In this document: piece after piece, positions 15,670 to 22,275 of the stretch
How positions within the stretch are numbered: the stretch's first letter is position 1
Layout of the letters: every line of letters starts with the position of its first letter
Assembly: GCA_019638185.1 (NCBI GenBank)
Contig: JAHBUH010000022.1
Location: 17,121 to 81,120 of the forward strand
DNA: 64,000 nucleotides
Direction of reading: 5' to 3'
DNA from: Leadbetterella sp.
Lineage (GTDB): Bacteria; Bacteroidota; Bacteroidia; Cytophagales; Spirosomataceae
The notes under the pieces: generated by a model
Told to the model about the DNA's origin: nothing
Database searches by the model: none
The model's input: the letters and a program-made list of their open reading frames with translations, nothing else
Translations under genes and position numbers: made by a program

Positions 15670-15903
15670 ATGGCAAAATCAGTTTTCTATCACGCCGGCT
15701 GTCCGGTATGCGTGAGTGCAGAGCATGACATCATTACACTGGCCGGTGCAGGTAACGTGGAAATCGTACATCTGGGTGAAGATCGTAACCGGATAACCGA
15801 AGCGGAAAGTGCAGGGGTAAAATCGGTTCCTGCTCTGGTAACACCGAACGGCAATGTGCTTCACATCAATTTCGGTGCGTCTATGGCCGACGTAAAAGGT
15901 TAA
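15670..15903 (+). CDS. Mini-thioredoxin/glutaredoxin-like protein (CPVC)
   Basis: 77 residues from the ATG at 15670; the frame extends further upstream but through the operator. It starts MAKSVFYHAGCPVCVSAEHD with the redox pair Cys11-Pro-Val-Cys14 after the first strand, and has the cis-Pro loop KSVPALVTPNG of the thioredoxin fold. At this size it is closer to glutaredoxin/NrdH-like minimal proteins than to classical thioredoxin. It lies between two copies of a MarR-type operator and is followed by a terminator, so it is a single-gene unit likely controlled by the downstream MarR. Confidence 0.8.
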   Translation: MAKSVFYHAGCPVCVSAEHDIITLAGAGNVEIVHLGEDRNRITEAESAGVKSVPALVTPNGNVLHINFGASMADVKG

Positions 15904-15910
15904 AAAAATT

Positions 15911-15952
15911 TGCCTCATGTAGTTAGGATCACTAACTTTATGAGGCATTTTT
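15911..15952 (+). terminator. Terminator of the mini-thioredoxin gene that contains the second MarR-type operator
   Basis: TGCCTCAT (15911-15918) pairs with ATGAGGCA (15940-15947), enclosing TAGTTAG-N5-CTAACTT (15920-15938), which adds a second stem, and is followed by TTTTT. The inner part matches the operator at 15605-15623 except for one end base. One DNA segment thus appears to serve as terminator and as regulator site in front of the marR start at 15967. Confidence 0.75.
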
Positions 15953-15966
15953 ACGCATTGCACTTC

Positions 15967-16575
15967 ATGAACCGATCCGATTTTGACCTGGCACATCAAA
16001 ACCAAAGTACGGAAAGCAAAATAGTGGCTTCGCTGGAGAGGGTGGCCCAGGCTTTCCGTGTTTTGCTATGGCAGGAAAGCAAGGAGTTTTCTTTAAGCCC
16101 TATCCAGGTACAGGTGCTCATCTTCCTGCTTTATCACAGCGATGAAAAAAGAAAAGTAAGCTACCTGGCCGATGAGTTTAATATGACCAAAGCTACCATC
16201 AGCGATACCATTAAAACCCTGGAACAAAAAAAGCTGATCACCAAGGTCCATGAGCCGCATGACACCCGGAGCTATATCATCCACCTCACGCCCAAAGGGG
16301 AAGATATCGCCCGAAAGACATCGCTTTTTACCCGGGAGATCCGAACTCCGCTGGATCAGCTGCATCCTGACGACAAGGAAAACCTGCTTTTGAGCTTGTT
16401 GAGTATCATACGTCACTTAAACCGGTCTGAGATCATTACCATTCAGCGAATGTGCATGACCTGTTCGTATTACAGGTCATCTGACGGAGGGCAAAAGCAT
16501 TTTTGTACTTTACTTCATCAGGACCTGCACGTGAAAGACCTGCGCGTAGATTGTCCTGAATACCAGATGAAATAG
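15967..16575 (+). CDS. MarR-family regulator with a C-terminal four-cysteine tail
   Basis: 202 residues from the ATG at 15967; the longer frame would begin inside the terminator/operator. The winged helix is typical of MarR (SLSPIQVQVLIFLLYHS, YLADEFNMTKATISDTIKTLEQKKLI, wing DTRSYIIHLTPKG). Beyond the usual end it has about 40 residues with Cys163-x2-Cys166-x13-Cys180-x15-Cys196. This could bind zinc or an iron-sulfur cluster or act as a thiol switch. Two matching palindromes (15605 and 15920) flank the mini-thioredoxin gene, so redox-sensitive autoregulation with control of that gene is inferred. Confidence 0.85.
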   Translation: MNRSDFDLAHQNQSTESKIVASLERVAQAFRVLLWQESKEFSLSPIQVQVLIFLLYHSDEKRKVSYLADEFNMTKATISDTIKTLEQKKLITKVHEPHDTRSYIIHLTPKGEDIARKTSLFTREIRTPLDQLHPDDKENLLLSLLSIIRHLNRSEIITIQRMCMTCSYYRSSDGGQKHFCTLLHQDLHVKDLRVDCPEYQMK

Positions 16576-16647
16576 CTGTAAGAAATTTACGGAAGAGCAG
16601 GTGAAGCCGCGTGGGGCGGCCGTTAATAGCTCAAAACTAATTTTACG

Positions 16648-17379
16648 ATGAATGAAATCTTAAATAATATGGGCGGTATCCGGGAAAGAATCAATACCGC
16701 CTGCCGGGAAGCCGGCCGTGACCCCGGCGAAGTAAAACTGCTGCTGGCCACGAAAACCGTTCCGCCCGAACGGATCAGAGTAGCATTACAGGCCGGAGAG
16801 ACCCTGATTGCCGAAAATAAAGTGCAGGAGCTCAGGGAGAAGTACGAGGCACTGAAAGACGTACTGCATACCAATCATTTTATCGGGCACCTCCAAACCA
16901 ACAAGATCAAAGACCTCCTCAGATATGACGTTTCCTGTCTGCAGTCGCTCGACCGTTGGGAACTGGCCGAAAAGCTGCATCAGCGCCTGCAGTCGGAAAA
17001 TAAAACCCTTGACGTGCTGATCCAGGTCAATACTTCCGGCGAGGAAAGTAAATTCGGGGCTGCTCCTGACCAGGTGATCCCCTTGGTAAAACAGGTAGCG
17101 CAGCTGGAAACCCTGAAGATCAAAGGCCTGATGACCATCGGTCTATTCAGTGCGGATATCGAAAAAGTACGTCCCTGTTTCCGCCTGCTCAAAGATATAC
17201 AGCAACAGATCACCGCCTTAAAGATCCCGGGAGTGGAAATGCGGGAATTGTCGATGGGGATGAGCGGCGACCTGGAAACCGCCATTGCGGAAGGAGCCAC
17301 TATCGTGCGGGTAGGTACAGCAATTTTTGGTCAGAGAGCTACACCAGACAGTTATTATTGGAACGAAAACGCCCGCTAA
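16648..17379 (+). CDS. YggS/PLPBP-family pyridoxal-phosphate-binding protein
   Basis: 243 residues, the usual length. The PLP-binding Lys lies in LLLATKTVPPERI. Other family signatures are IAENKVQELREKYE, HFIGHLQTNKIKDLL, LIQVNTSGEESKFG, KGLMTIG and the phosphate-binding SMGMSGDLETAIAEGATIVRVGTAIFG. The protein has no enzyme activity; it binds and buffers PLP and affects vitamin B6 and amino-acid homeostasis. It lies 25 bases before moaC and may be transcribed with it. Confidence 0.93.
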   Translation: MNEILNNMGGIRERINTACREAGRDPGEVKLLLATKTVPPERIRVALQAGETLIAENKVQELREKYEALKDVLHTNHFIGHLQTNKIKDLLRYDVSCLQSLDRWELAEKLHQRLQSENKTLDVLIQVNTSGEESKFGAAPDQVIPLVKQVAQLETLKIKGLMTIGLFSADIEKVRPCFRLLKDIQQQITALKIPGVEMRELSMGMSGDLETAIAEGATIVRVGTAIFGQRATPDSYYWNENAR

Positions 17380-17404
17380 ACTTTTATAATAAGAAACAGC
17401 ACCC

Positions 17405-17881
17405 ATGTCAGATTTTACCCATTTAAAGAAAGACGGCCGGCCGGCCATTGTAGACGTCAGTGCCAAGAAGGTCAGCCGGAGAAAAGCCGTAGCCCAGGCC
17501 GGCATGACCCTGCCCGAAAAAGTTTTGCAGGCCCTTCAGCAAGACGATTTCAGAACCGGTAAAGGCGCGGTTTTCCAGACGGCCATCATTGCCGGGATTA
17601 TGGCGGCCAAAAAAACGGGGGAACTGATCCCGCTCTGTCACCCCATCGGCCTGGAAAACTGCGAAATAACGATTGCGGTTAACGATGAAAACGAGCTCAC
17701 CATCCGCTGTACGGCCGAAGTGGAAGCCAAGACGGGGGTGGAAATGGAAGCCATGACCGGGGCATCAGTGGCGGCACTTACCGTATACGATATGTGCAAG
17801 GCCCTCAGCCATGATATTGTGATCAAAGAAATTAAGCTGATGGAAAAAACAGGCGGAAAAAATGATTTCAGAAGAGACTGA
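17405..17881 (+). CDS. moaC: Cyclic pyranopterin monophosphate synthase MoaC
   Basis: 158 residues, normal length. Family motifs: PAIVDVSAKKVSRRKAVAQ, IAGIMAAKKTGELIPLCHPI and KTGVEMEAMTGASVAALTVYDMCKA, with the catalytic Lys/Asp region near the end (IVIKEIKLMEKTGGK). It converts the MoaA product to cyclic pyranopterin monophosphate. Its last 20 bases overlap the start of mobA, so translation is probably coupled. Confidence 0.96.
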   Translation: MSDFTHLKKDGRPAIVDVSAKKVSRRKAVAQAGMTLPEKVLQALQQDDFRTGKGAVFQTAIIAGIMAAKKTGELIPLCHPIGLENCEITIAVNDENELTIRCTAEVEAKTGVEMEAMTGASVAALTVYDMCKALSHDIVIKEIKLMEKTGGKNDFRRD

Positions 17882-18461
17882 CATACACGGGCTTAACGGG
17901 CTGGTGCTGGCCGGCGGAAAAAGCCTGCGCATGGGACAAGCCAAAGACAGGATGAAATGGCACGGCAAAGAGCAGCGTTACCATGCCGCAGACCTGCTGA
18001 AAAAGTTCTGCCGTGAAGTCTTCATTTCCTGCCGCTTTGACCAGGCAGGCGAAATCGATACAGACTACACGGCACTTCCCGATACCTTTCTGAACCTGGG
18101 CCCTGTGGGCGGGATTTTGTCGGCCCTGCGTTCGCAGCGCAGTAAAGCCTGGCTGGTAGTGGCCTGCGACCTGCCGCTGCTGAATGAGGCAACCTTGCAA
18201 TTCCTTATCCGGCATCGCAATCCCCGAAAAATCGCCACCACCTATGAAAGCCCCTTTGATGGAAAACCTGAACCGCTGATCACCATCTGGGAACCGCAGA
18301 GTTATCCGGCATTGTTACAATTTCTGGGCAAAGACATCACCTGCCCGAGAAAAGTGCTGATGAATAACCCGGTGGAAATCCTTCAAACACCGGACACCGA
18401 TGCGCTGATGAATGTGAATACACCAGCTGATGCAGAAAAAGCAAAAGAGCTGCTGATGTAA
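17862..18461 (+). CDS. mobA: Molybdenum cofactor guanylyltransferase MobA
   Basis: 199 residues. The nucleotide-binding start LNGLVLAGGKSLRMGQAKD is the MobA/NTP-transferase signature; VACDLPLLNEATLQFL supplies the metal-binding Asp. It joins GMP to Moco to form MGD (bis-MGD), used by the DMSO-reductase class, which includes the FdhF/YdeP-type enzyme encoded on the other strand. The gene overlaps moaC by 20 bases and is 40 bases before moeB. Confidence 0.92.
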   Translation: MISEETDIHGLNGLVLAGGKSLRMGQAKDRMKWHGKEQRYHAADLLKKFCREVFISCRFDQAGEIDTDYTALPDTFLNLGPVGGILSALRSQRSKAWLVVACDLPLLNEATLQFLIRHRNPRKIATTYESPFDGKPEPLITIWEPQSYPALLQFLGKDITCPRKVLMNNPVEILQTPDTDALMNVNTPADAEKAKELLM

Positions 18462-18501
18462 AATAACCTGCCCGTGGAATAAAGCTAAAATCCGATACCG
18501 A

Positions 18502-19548
18502 ATGAACGACTTGGAGAGATATCAATGCCAGATGGCCTTACCCGGTTTCGGAAAAGAGGCACAGGAACGGCTCCGGAATGCACGGGTCCTGGTGGTAGGC
18601 GCCGGGGGCCTGGGCTGTCCGGCACTGCAATACCTGGCAGCTGCCGGTATCGGCACGCTCGGTATTGCCGATGACGACACCGTCTCGGAAAGCAACCTCC
18701 ACCGCCAGATCTTATACACTCCGGAAGATACCGGCCTGCCCAAAGCCGAAACCGCCGCTAAGAAGTTACGCCGGCAAAACCCTTCGGTTAATGTCATGGT
18801 CCATAATGAAAGGGTGACTTCGGCCAATGTAGCCGGGCTGATCGCCGGGTATGACCTGATCATCGAAGGAACGGATAATTTCGAAACCAAAACCCTGCTC
18901 AACGATGCCTGCGTGTTAGCCGGGAAGCCCCTCGTTTACGGGGCTATCTATCAATTCGAGGGCCAGGTGGCGGTATGGAATGTGAAGCAGGCTGACGGCT
19001 CTTTTTCGGCCCATTACCGCGATGTATTCCCCGGAGCTGAACATGCGCAGGTGCCGAATTGCCGGGATGGCGGTGTAATTCCGACACTGGCCGGGATAGT
19101 GGGCTGTATGCAGGCCAATGAAGCCCTCAAATTCTTCACCCGGCCGGAAGAGCTCCTGGCCGGCAAACTGTGGATGATCAACCTGGCCAATGGTAAAACC
19201 CGGATCATTCAGCTCAAAAAACACACGCAAACCGCCCTGGCCGGCCTCTCTCCCACCGTGCAGCAGCTAAGCTGGGAGGAGGTTCAGGAGAAGCTGAAAC
19301 ACCCGAGAGTAGCACTGATCGATGTGCGAACCGAAGACAAGCACCAACACTTCCATGTAGGCGGAAAAAACATCCCTATCGACCAGCTGGAAAGCCGCTC
19401 CGCTGAACTGGAACCTTACGACGAACTTATTTTCTACTGCACCTCGGGGAACAAAAGCACCCGGGCAGCCAGGCTCTCGGCAAGTCTCCTGCCGGATAGT
19501 AAGGTCTACTCGCTTATTAATGGGATCTCTTCTTTAAAGCAGGAATAA
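18502..19548 (+). CDS. moeB: MoeB/ThiF-type adenylyltransferase with C-terminal rhodanese domain
   Basis: 348 residues. Residues 1-240 are an E1-like adenylation domain: VLVVGAGGLGCPALQYLAAAGIG, DDTVSESNLHRQ and the conserved PNCRDGGVIPTLAGIVGCMQANE. From about 250 a rhodanese domain follows, with active-site loop Cys-Thr-Ser-Gly-Asn-Lys-Ser. The Cys-x-x-Cys zinc pair of E. coli MoeB (CYRC) is replaced by HYRD, as in many Bacteroidota homologues. It activates the Gly-Gly end of MoaD and may also carry sulfur via the rhodanese Cys. It could also serve ThiS, but the operon argues for MoaD. Confidence 0.88.
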   Translation: MNDLERYQCQMALPGFGKEAQERLRNARVLVVGAGGLGCPALQYLAAAGIGTLGIADDDTVSESNLHRQILYTPEDTGLPKAETAAKKLRRQNPSVNVMVHNERVTSANVAGLIAGYDLIIEGTDNFETKTLLNDACVLAGKPLVYGAIYQFEGQVAVWNVKQADGSFSAHYRDVFPGAEHAQVPNCRDGGVIPTLAGIVGCMQANEALKFFTRPEELLAGKLWMINLANGKTRIIQLKKHTQTALAGLSPTVQQLSWEEVQEKLKHPRVALIDVRTEDKHQHFHVGGKNIPIDQLESRSAELEPYDELIFYCTSGNKSTRAARLSASLLPDSKVYSLINGISSLKQE

Positions 19549-19643
19549 AAGCCGGCACTTCCTGCATATCTTTCTTATCAGGTACTACTATTTTCACACT
19601 TTACCGGGAGCGGTGGTGAAACTAAAGACTGCATGCATTACCG

Positions 19644-20006
19644 GTGCTTGAGCGGATCATCAGCCATGCTTCATCAGAGGTAATACGGGAAAAAGTACTG
19701 ACGGATTACGAGCTGCTTACGCAAAAGGAGCTGGACCTGGCGCGGACACTTTCAAAAGCGGGCCTCATATTGGGGTTGATCGGCACACTCATTCCCATAC
19801 AGCCAGCGCTGGCAGGGCTTAGTAACGGCGATCTTACCTCCATCGCCAAAAATATGCAGGAGGGATTCGCTTCTACGATCATCGGGCTGATTATTGGCGG
19901 GGTGGGTTTTATTACGCTCCAGCTAAAACAGCGCTGGTATAGCAAAGACCTGGCCGACCTGGAATTTATTCAGGAACTGATTTCCGAAAGCAATGAGCAG
20001 AAATAA
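19644..20006 (+). CDS. MotA/TolQ/ExbB-like protein, apparently lacking its N-terminal third
   Basis: 120 residues from a GTG start. Two membrane helices remain (LSKAGLILGLIGTLIPIQPAL and STIIGLIIGGVGFITLQL) with the family's small-residue packing and LIGTLIPI motif. Full-length relatives have an additional N-terminal helix and reach about 200 residues. The frame is open only from 19626, and the 95 bases upstream encode nothing similar in any frame, so it is either 5'-truncated or a short variant. Its stop overlaps the start of the DUF2149 gene by 14 bases, the usual partner arrangement. Confidence 0.7.
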   Translation: MLERIISHASSEVIREKVLTDYELLTQKELDLARTLSKAGLILGLIGTLIPIQPALAGLSNGDLTSIAKNMQEGFASTIIGLIIGGVGFITLQLKQRWYSKDLADLEFIQELISESNEQK

Positions 20007-20265
20007 AAGACGTGCCAGACGCACAAACGATGAGTCACTGGACCCGATAGCCCCAGTAGCCAACCTGTTTGATTTTTCGCTGGTGTTTGCCGCGGCGCTG
20101 ATGGTGGCGCTGGTCAATAAGCCCGGCATGACGGAACTGATGTCGAAAGAAGATTTTAATATGGTGAAAAATCCCGGTACGGAAACCATGGAGATCATTG
20201 TCAAAAAAGGGAACAAAATTGAGAAATACAAAGCCTCGGATAACCCTGCAGATAAAAGCAAGTAG
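19993..20265 (+). CDS. DUF2149-family protein (ExbD-like partner)
   Basis: 90 residues. SLDPIAPVANLFDFSLVFAAALMVALVNK is the conserved DUF2149 start, containing the single membrane helix. The C-terminal stretch ETMEIIVKKGNKIEKYK is also typical. DUF2149 proteins are encoded next to MotA/TolQ/ExbB-like proteins and are thought to act as their ExbD-like partner, giving an ion-driven energy transducer. It follows the Moco genes, so a link to metal or molybdate uptake is possible but unproven. Confidence 0.78.
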   Translation: MSRNKRRARRTNDESLDPIAPVANLFDFSLVFAAALMVALVNKPGMTELMSKEDFNMVKNPGTETMEIIVKKGNKIEKYKASDNPADKSK

Positions 20266-20339
20266 CAGGGAAAGCGGGTAGGTACCGCGTATCAGCCAGA
20301 GAACGGGGAGATTATTTATGTGCCGGAATAAACTCCTGA

Positions 20340-20897
20340 TCACATTTTCTTCAAAACTTTCTCAAACGTATTCAGGTTACGGGAGGTAAAAGAATCCTTT
20401 AGATTTTTTCTTCCGAGTATTTTCCCGAATTCAGAATCGAGGGTACTGCCTTTCGGAACCCGCCAGTAGAAATGATTTCCAACGACCCGCCCTTCCTCTC
20501 CTTCCGCCTTTCCCGCTTTTTCAAATTCTTCCATCAATACTCTTTCAATGCCGTCAACTCCTACAAAACCATAGATATGAAACTCCGGATGGGCGTCAAA
20601 GGGGCTGTTACTAAAAACAGCCTCCACTTCCTCTTTATCTTTCACAAAAAGGAAGGCTTCGTAGCTGAAATGTTCCGTCATGGCTTTTTCCAGGACCTTC
20701 CTCAATTCATCCGCCTTTTTACCCGAGGTAAACAAGATATTTCCCGAGGCCAGCACCGAGGAGACGTTTTCCACGTCCTGTCTTTCAAATACGGAACACA
20801 CTTCTGCCATTTTCATGGCCGTTCCTTTTACATTGACGCCCCGCAGAAAAGCGCAGAAGGCAGTATCGCGGGTCAATGGATCAGCTATTTTTTTCAT
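20340..20897 (-). CDS. DUF1697 protein
   Basis: 185 residues. DUF1697 signatures: FCAFLRGVNVKGTAMKMAEV, VSSVLASGNILFTS, LRKVLEKAMTEHFSYEAFLFV, FHIYGFVG and the end SFTSRNLNTFEKVLKKM. The family has an alpha/beta fold with no established activity. It is the distal gene of the minus-strand series that begins at the TSUP transporter, 18 bases after the TfoX-like gene, and ends convergent to the DUF2149 gene. Confidence 0.88.
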   Translation of the reverse strand: MKKIADPLTRDTAFCAFLRGVNVKGTAMKMAEVCSVFERQDVENVSSVLASGNILFTSGKKADELRKVLEKAMTEHFSYEAFLFVKDKEEVEAVFSNSPFDAHPEFHIYGFVGVDGIERVLMEEFEKAGKAEGEEGRVVGNHFYWRVPKGSTLDSEFGKILGRKNLKDSFTSRNLNTFEKVLKKM

Positions 20898-20915
20898 TGG
20901 ATTATTAATTAAACT

Positions 20916-21263
20916 TCACTTCTTCTTCCCCGACGGCTTTGCCCGGTCATTGAAATTAATGCAAAGGTTCATCCAGAATTCAAAATCCTTTTGACTCCTG
21001 AATCCGGCGGGTTCCACATAACAATAGCCTTTCAGTTCCCTGCCTTTCATGATCATGGGTAAAAAGCCCGTTCTTTCGGAAAGCTCAGCCGTCATTTCCG
21101 GATCAAAACGACACATCAGCTGATCGTCACCGATGTTAATGCACATTTTCCCGTTCACCAGGAACGCCAACCCGCCGAACATCTTTTTTTCTTCCACTTC
21201 AATGGCGGGAACAGCGGCCAGATATTCTCTGACCCGGTTGGCAAGATCATCTTCATATGCCAT
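20916..21263 (-). CDS. TfoX/Sxy N-terminal-domain protein
   Basis: 115 residues. Motifs: VREYLAAVPAIEVEEKKMFGGLAFLVNGKMCINI and the end FEFWMNLCINFNDRAKPSGKKK. Only the N-terminal TfoX domain is present; the C-terminal domain of the competence regulator TfoX is absent, so a competence role should not be assumed. Stand-alone proteins of this type are common and of unknown function. It lies between DoxX and DUF1697 genes on the same strand. Confidence 0.88.
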   Translation of the reverse strand: MAYEDDLANRVREYLAAVPAIEVEEKKMFGGLAFLVNGKMCINIGDDQLMCRFDPEMTAELSERTGFLPMIMKGRELKGYCYVEPAGFRSQKDFEFWMNLCINFNDRAKPSGKKK

Positions 21264-21297
21264 ACTCTAGACGTTTAGATTACTCTGCTGACTGCTG

Positions 21298-21675
21298 TTA
21301 TCTGATAATGGGCAGGTATCTTTCCCGGTTCTCGTAAATGATCCAGATCAGGACGGCCCAGATAACCAGCGCCATCGGAAGTCCTTCCGGAGCCGTAAAA
21401 ATATGAGTAAGCAATACCCCCACCATTACCGGAAATACGATCAGTATACCCAGAGCTCTTGTCCTGGGAAACAGGATCAGTAAGCCGCCCAAAACTTCAG
21501 CAAATCCGATCAGGGGCATCAGCCATGAAATTTCAGCGAAAGCGGCGTTATCTTTCACCACGGCTTCCGGCAGCCCTTCGGGAACCGGGATATAATTAAA
21601 AAATTTATTCAGGCCTGCATTCAGGAGCATCAAACCGACCAGCACCGACAGAATGTTCAAAATTTTCCTTTTCAT
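21298..21675 (-). CDS. DoxX-family membrane protein
   Basis: 125 residues with four hydrophobic helices: about 5-21 (ILSVLVGLMLLNAGLNKF), 50-68 (ISWLMPLIGFAEVLGGLLIL), 75-95 (ALGILIVFPVMVGVLLTHIF) and 100-115. The pattern NAGLNKFFNYIP and GFAEVLGGLLILFPR is typical of DoxX/DoxD-like proteins. It is encoded just after a periplasmic Moco protein. A quinone-linked partner role is imaginable but not shown. It is not closely similar to the DoxX-like protein at 13568. Confidence 0.85.
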   Translation of the reverse strand: MKRKILNILSVLVGLMLLNAGLNKFFNYIPVPEGLPEAVVKDNAAFAEISWLMPLIGFAEVLGGLLILFPRTRALGILIVFPVMVGVLLTHIFTAPEGLPMALVIWAVLIWIIYENRERYLPIIR

Positions 21676-21723
21676 TGTAGTAAGTTTTATAATTTATGAT
21701 AGTTCACTGTATTAAATGACCGG

Positions 21724-22206
21724 TTATTTAACGGATCCTACGATCAGCTCCGTCACCTGGTAACAGCTGCGGGCCGGCTTCTTTTCTCCTTCCACCACCA
21801 GGCGTAACGGCCCTCTTGACTCAAAGAGAGGTTCTCCGTTAATCTTATCGGCAATAATCACATTTTTATCCGTTACGGATAGATCAAGCTCTGCCAGTGA
21901 AAACAAGACCCGGTACCCGTCGGTACATCTCACAAGCAGGTATTTGGAAAGATTTGCCCCATGGACCTCCTTACCGGAAGGTATGCCGGCTTTGGCCAGG
22001 ATTTCCGGAAGCGGCACGCCGGAATAAGTGAAGGGCTTCCCTTCCTTGTCCTTTAATACGGCTTCTTTCCGGGGCATCCCGGCGAGGTCGGAAAGACTCA
22101 GCTCCAGCGGGTGTTCTACTTCACCGCTGATCTTCAGTTTAAACCCAGTCTGAGCGTTACACAGCCCCGAAAGAAACAGGAAAAGAGCAAAAAGTATTTT
22201 ATTCAT
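21724..22206 (-). CDS. Secreted Moco-binding domain protein (sulfite-oxidase fold)
   Basis: 160 residues from the ATG at 22206; the longer frame crosses a repeat element and lacks a signal peptide at its start. A signal peptide (MNKILFALFLFLSGLCNAQ) is followed by the oxidoreductase molybdopterin-binding pattern: HPLELSLSDLAGMPRKEAVL, FTYSGVPLPEILAKAGIP and RGPLRLVVEGEKKPARSCYQVTELIV. The family's usual Cys ligand in the middle of the fold is represented by VRCTDGYRVLFS. It is shorter than sulfite oxidase or MsrP. Probably a periplasmic Moco or pterin-binding enzyme. Confidence 0.8.
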   Translation of the reverse strand: MNKILFALFLFLSGLCNAQTGFKLKISGEVEHPLELSLSDLAGMPRKEAVLKDKEGKPFTYSGVPLPEILAKAGIPSGKEVHGANLSKYLLVRCTDGYRVLFSLAELDLSVTDKNVIIADKINGEPLFESRGPLRLVVEGEKKPARSCYQVTELIVGSVK

Positions 22207-22227
22207 TATTTCTACATTGGTTTTGTG

Positions 22228-22271
22228 CAACGAATGCACAAATTAGAGTCAGTTACTCGTGCATTATTGAC
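22228..22271. repeat. Imperfect palindromic repeat element (copy A)
   Basis: Left arm ACGAATGCACAAAT and right arm ACTCGTGCATTATTGAC around a short spacer. Strongly similar to the element at 25051-25092, which also lies between genes of the same minus-strand operon. It looks like a dispersed REP-type palindrome. Confidence 0.6.
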
Positions 22272-22275
22272 TATT

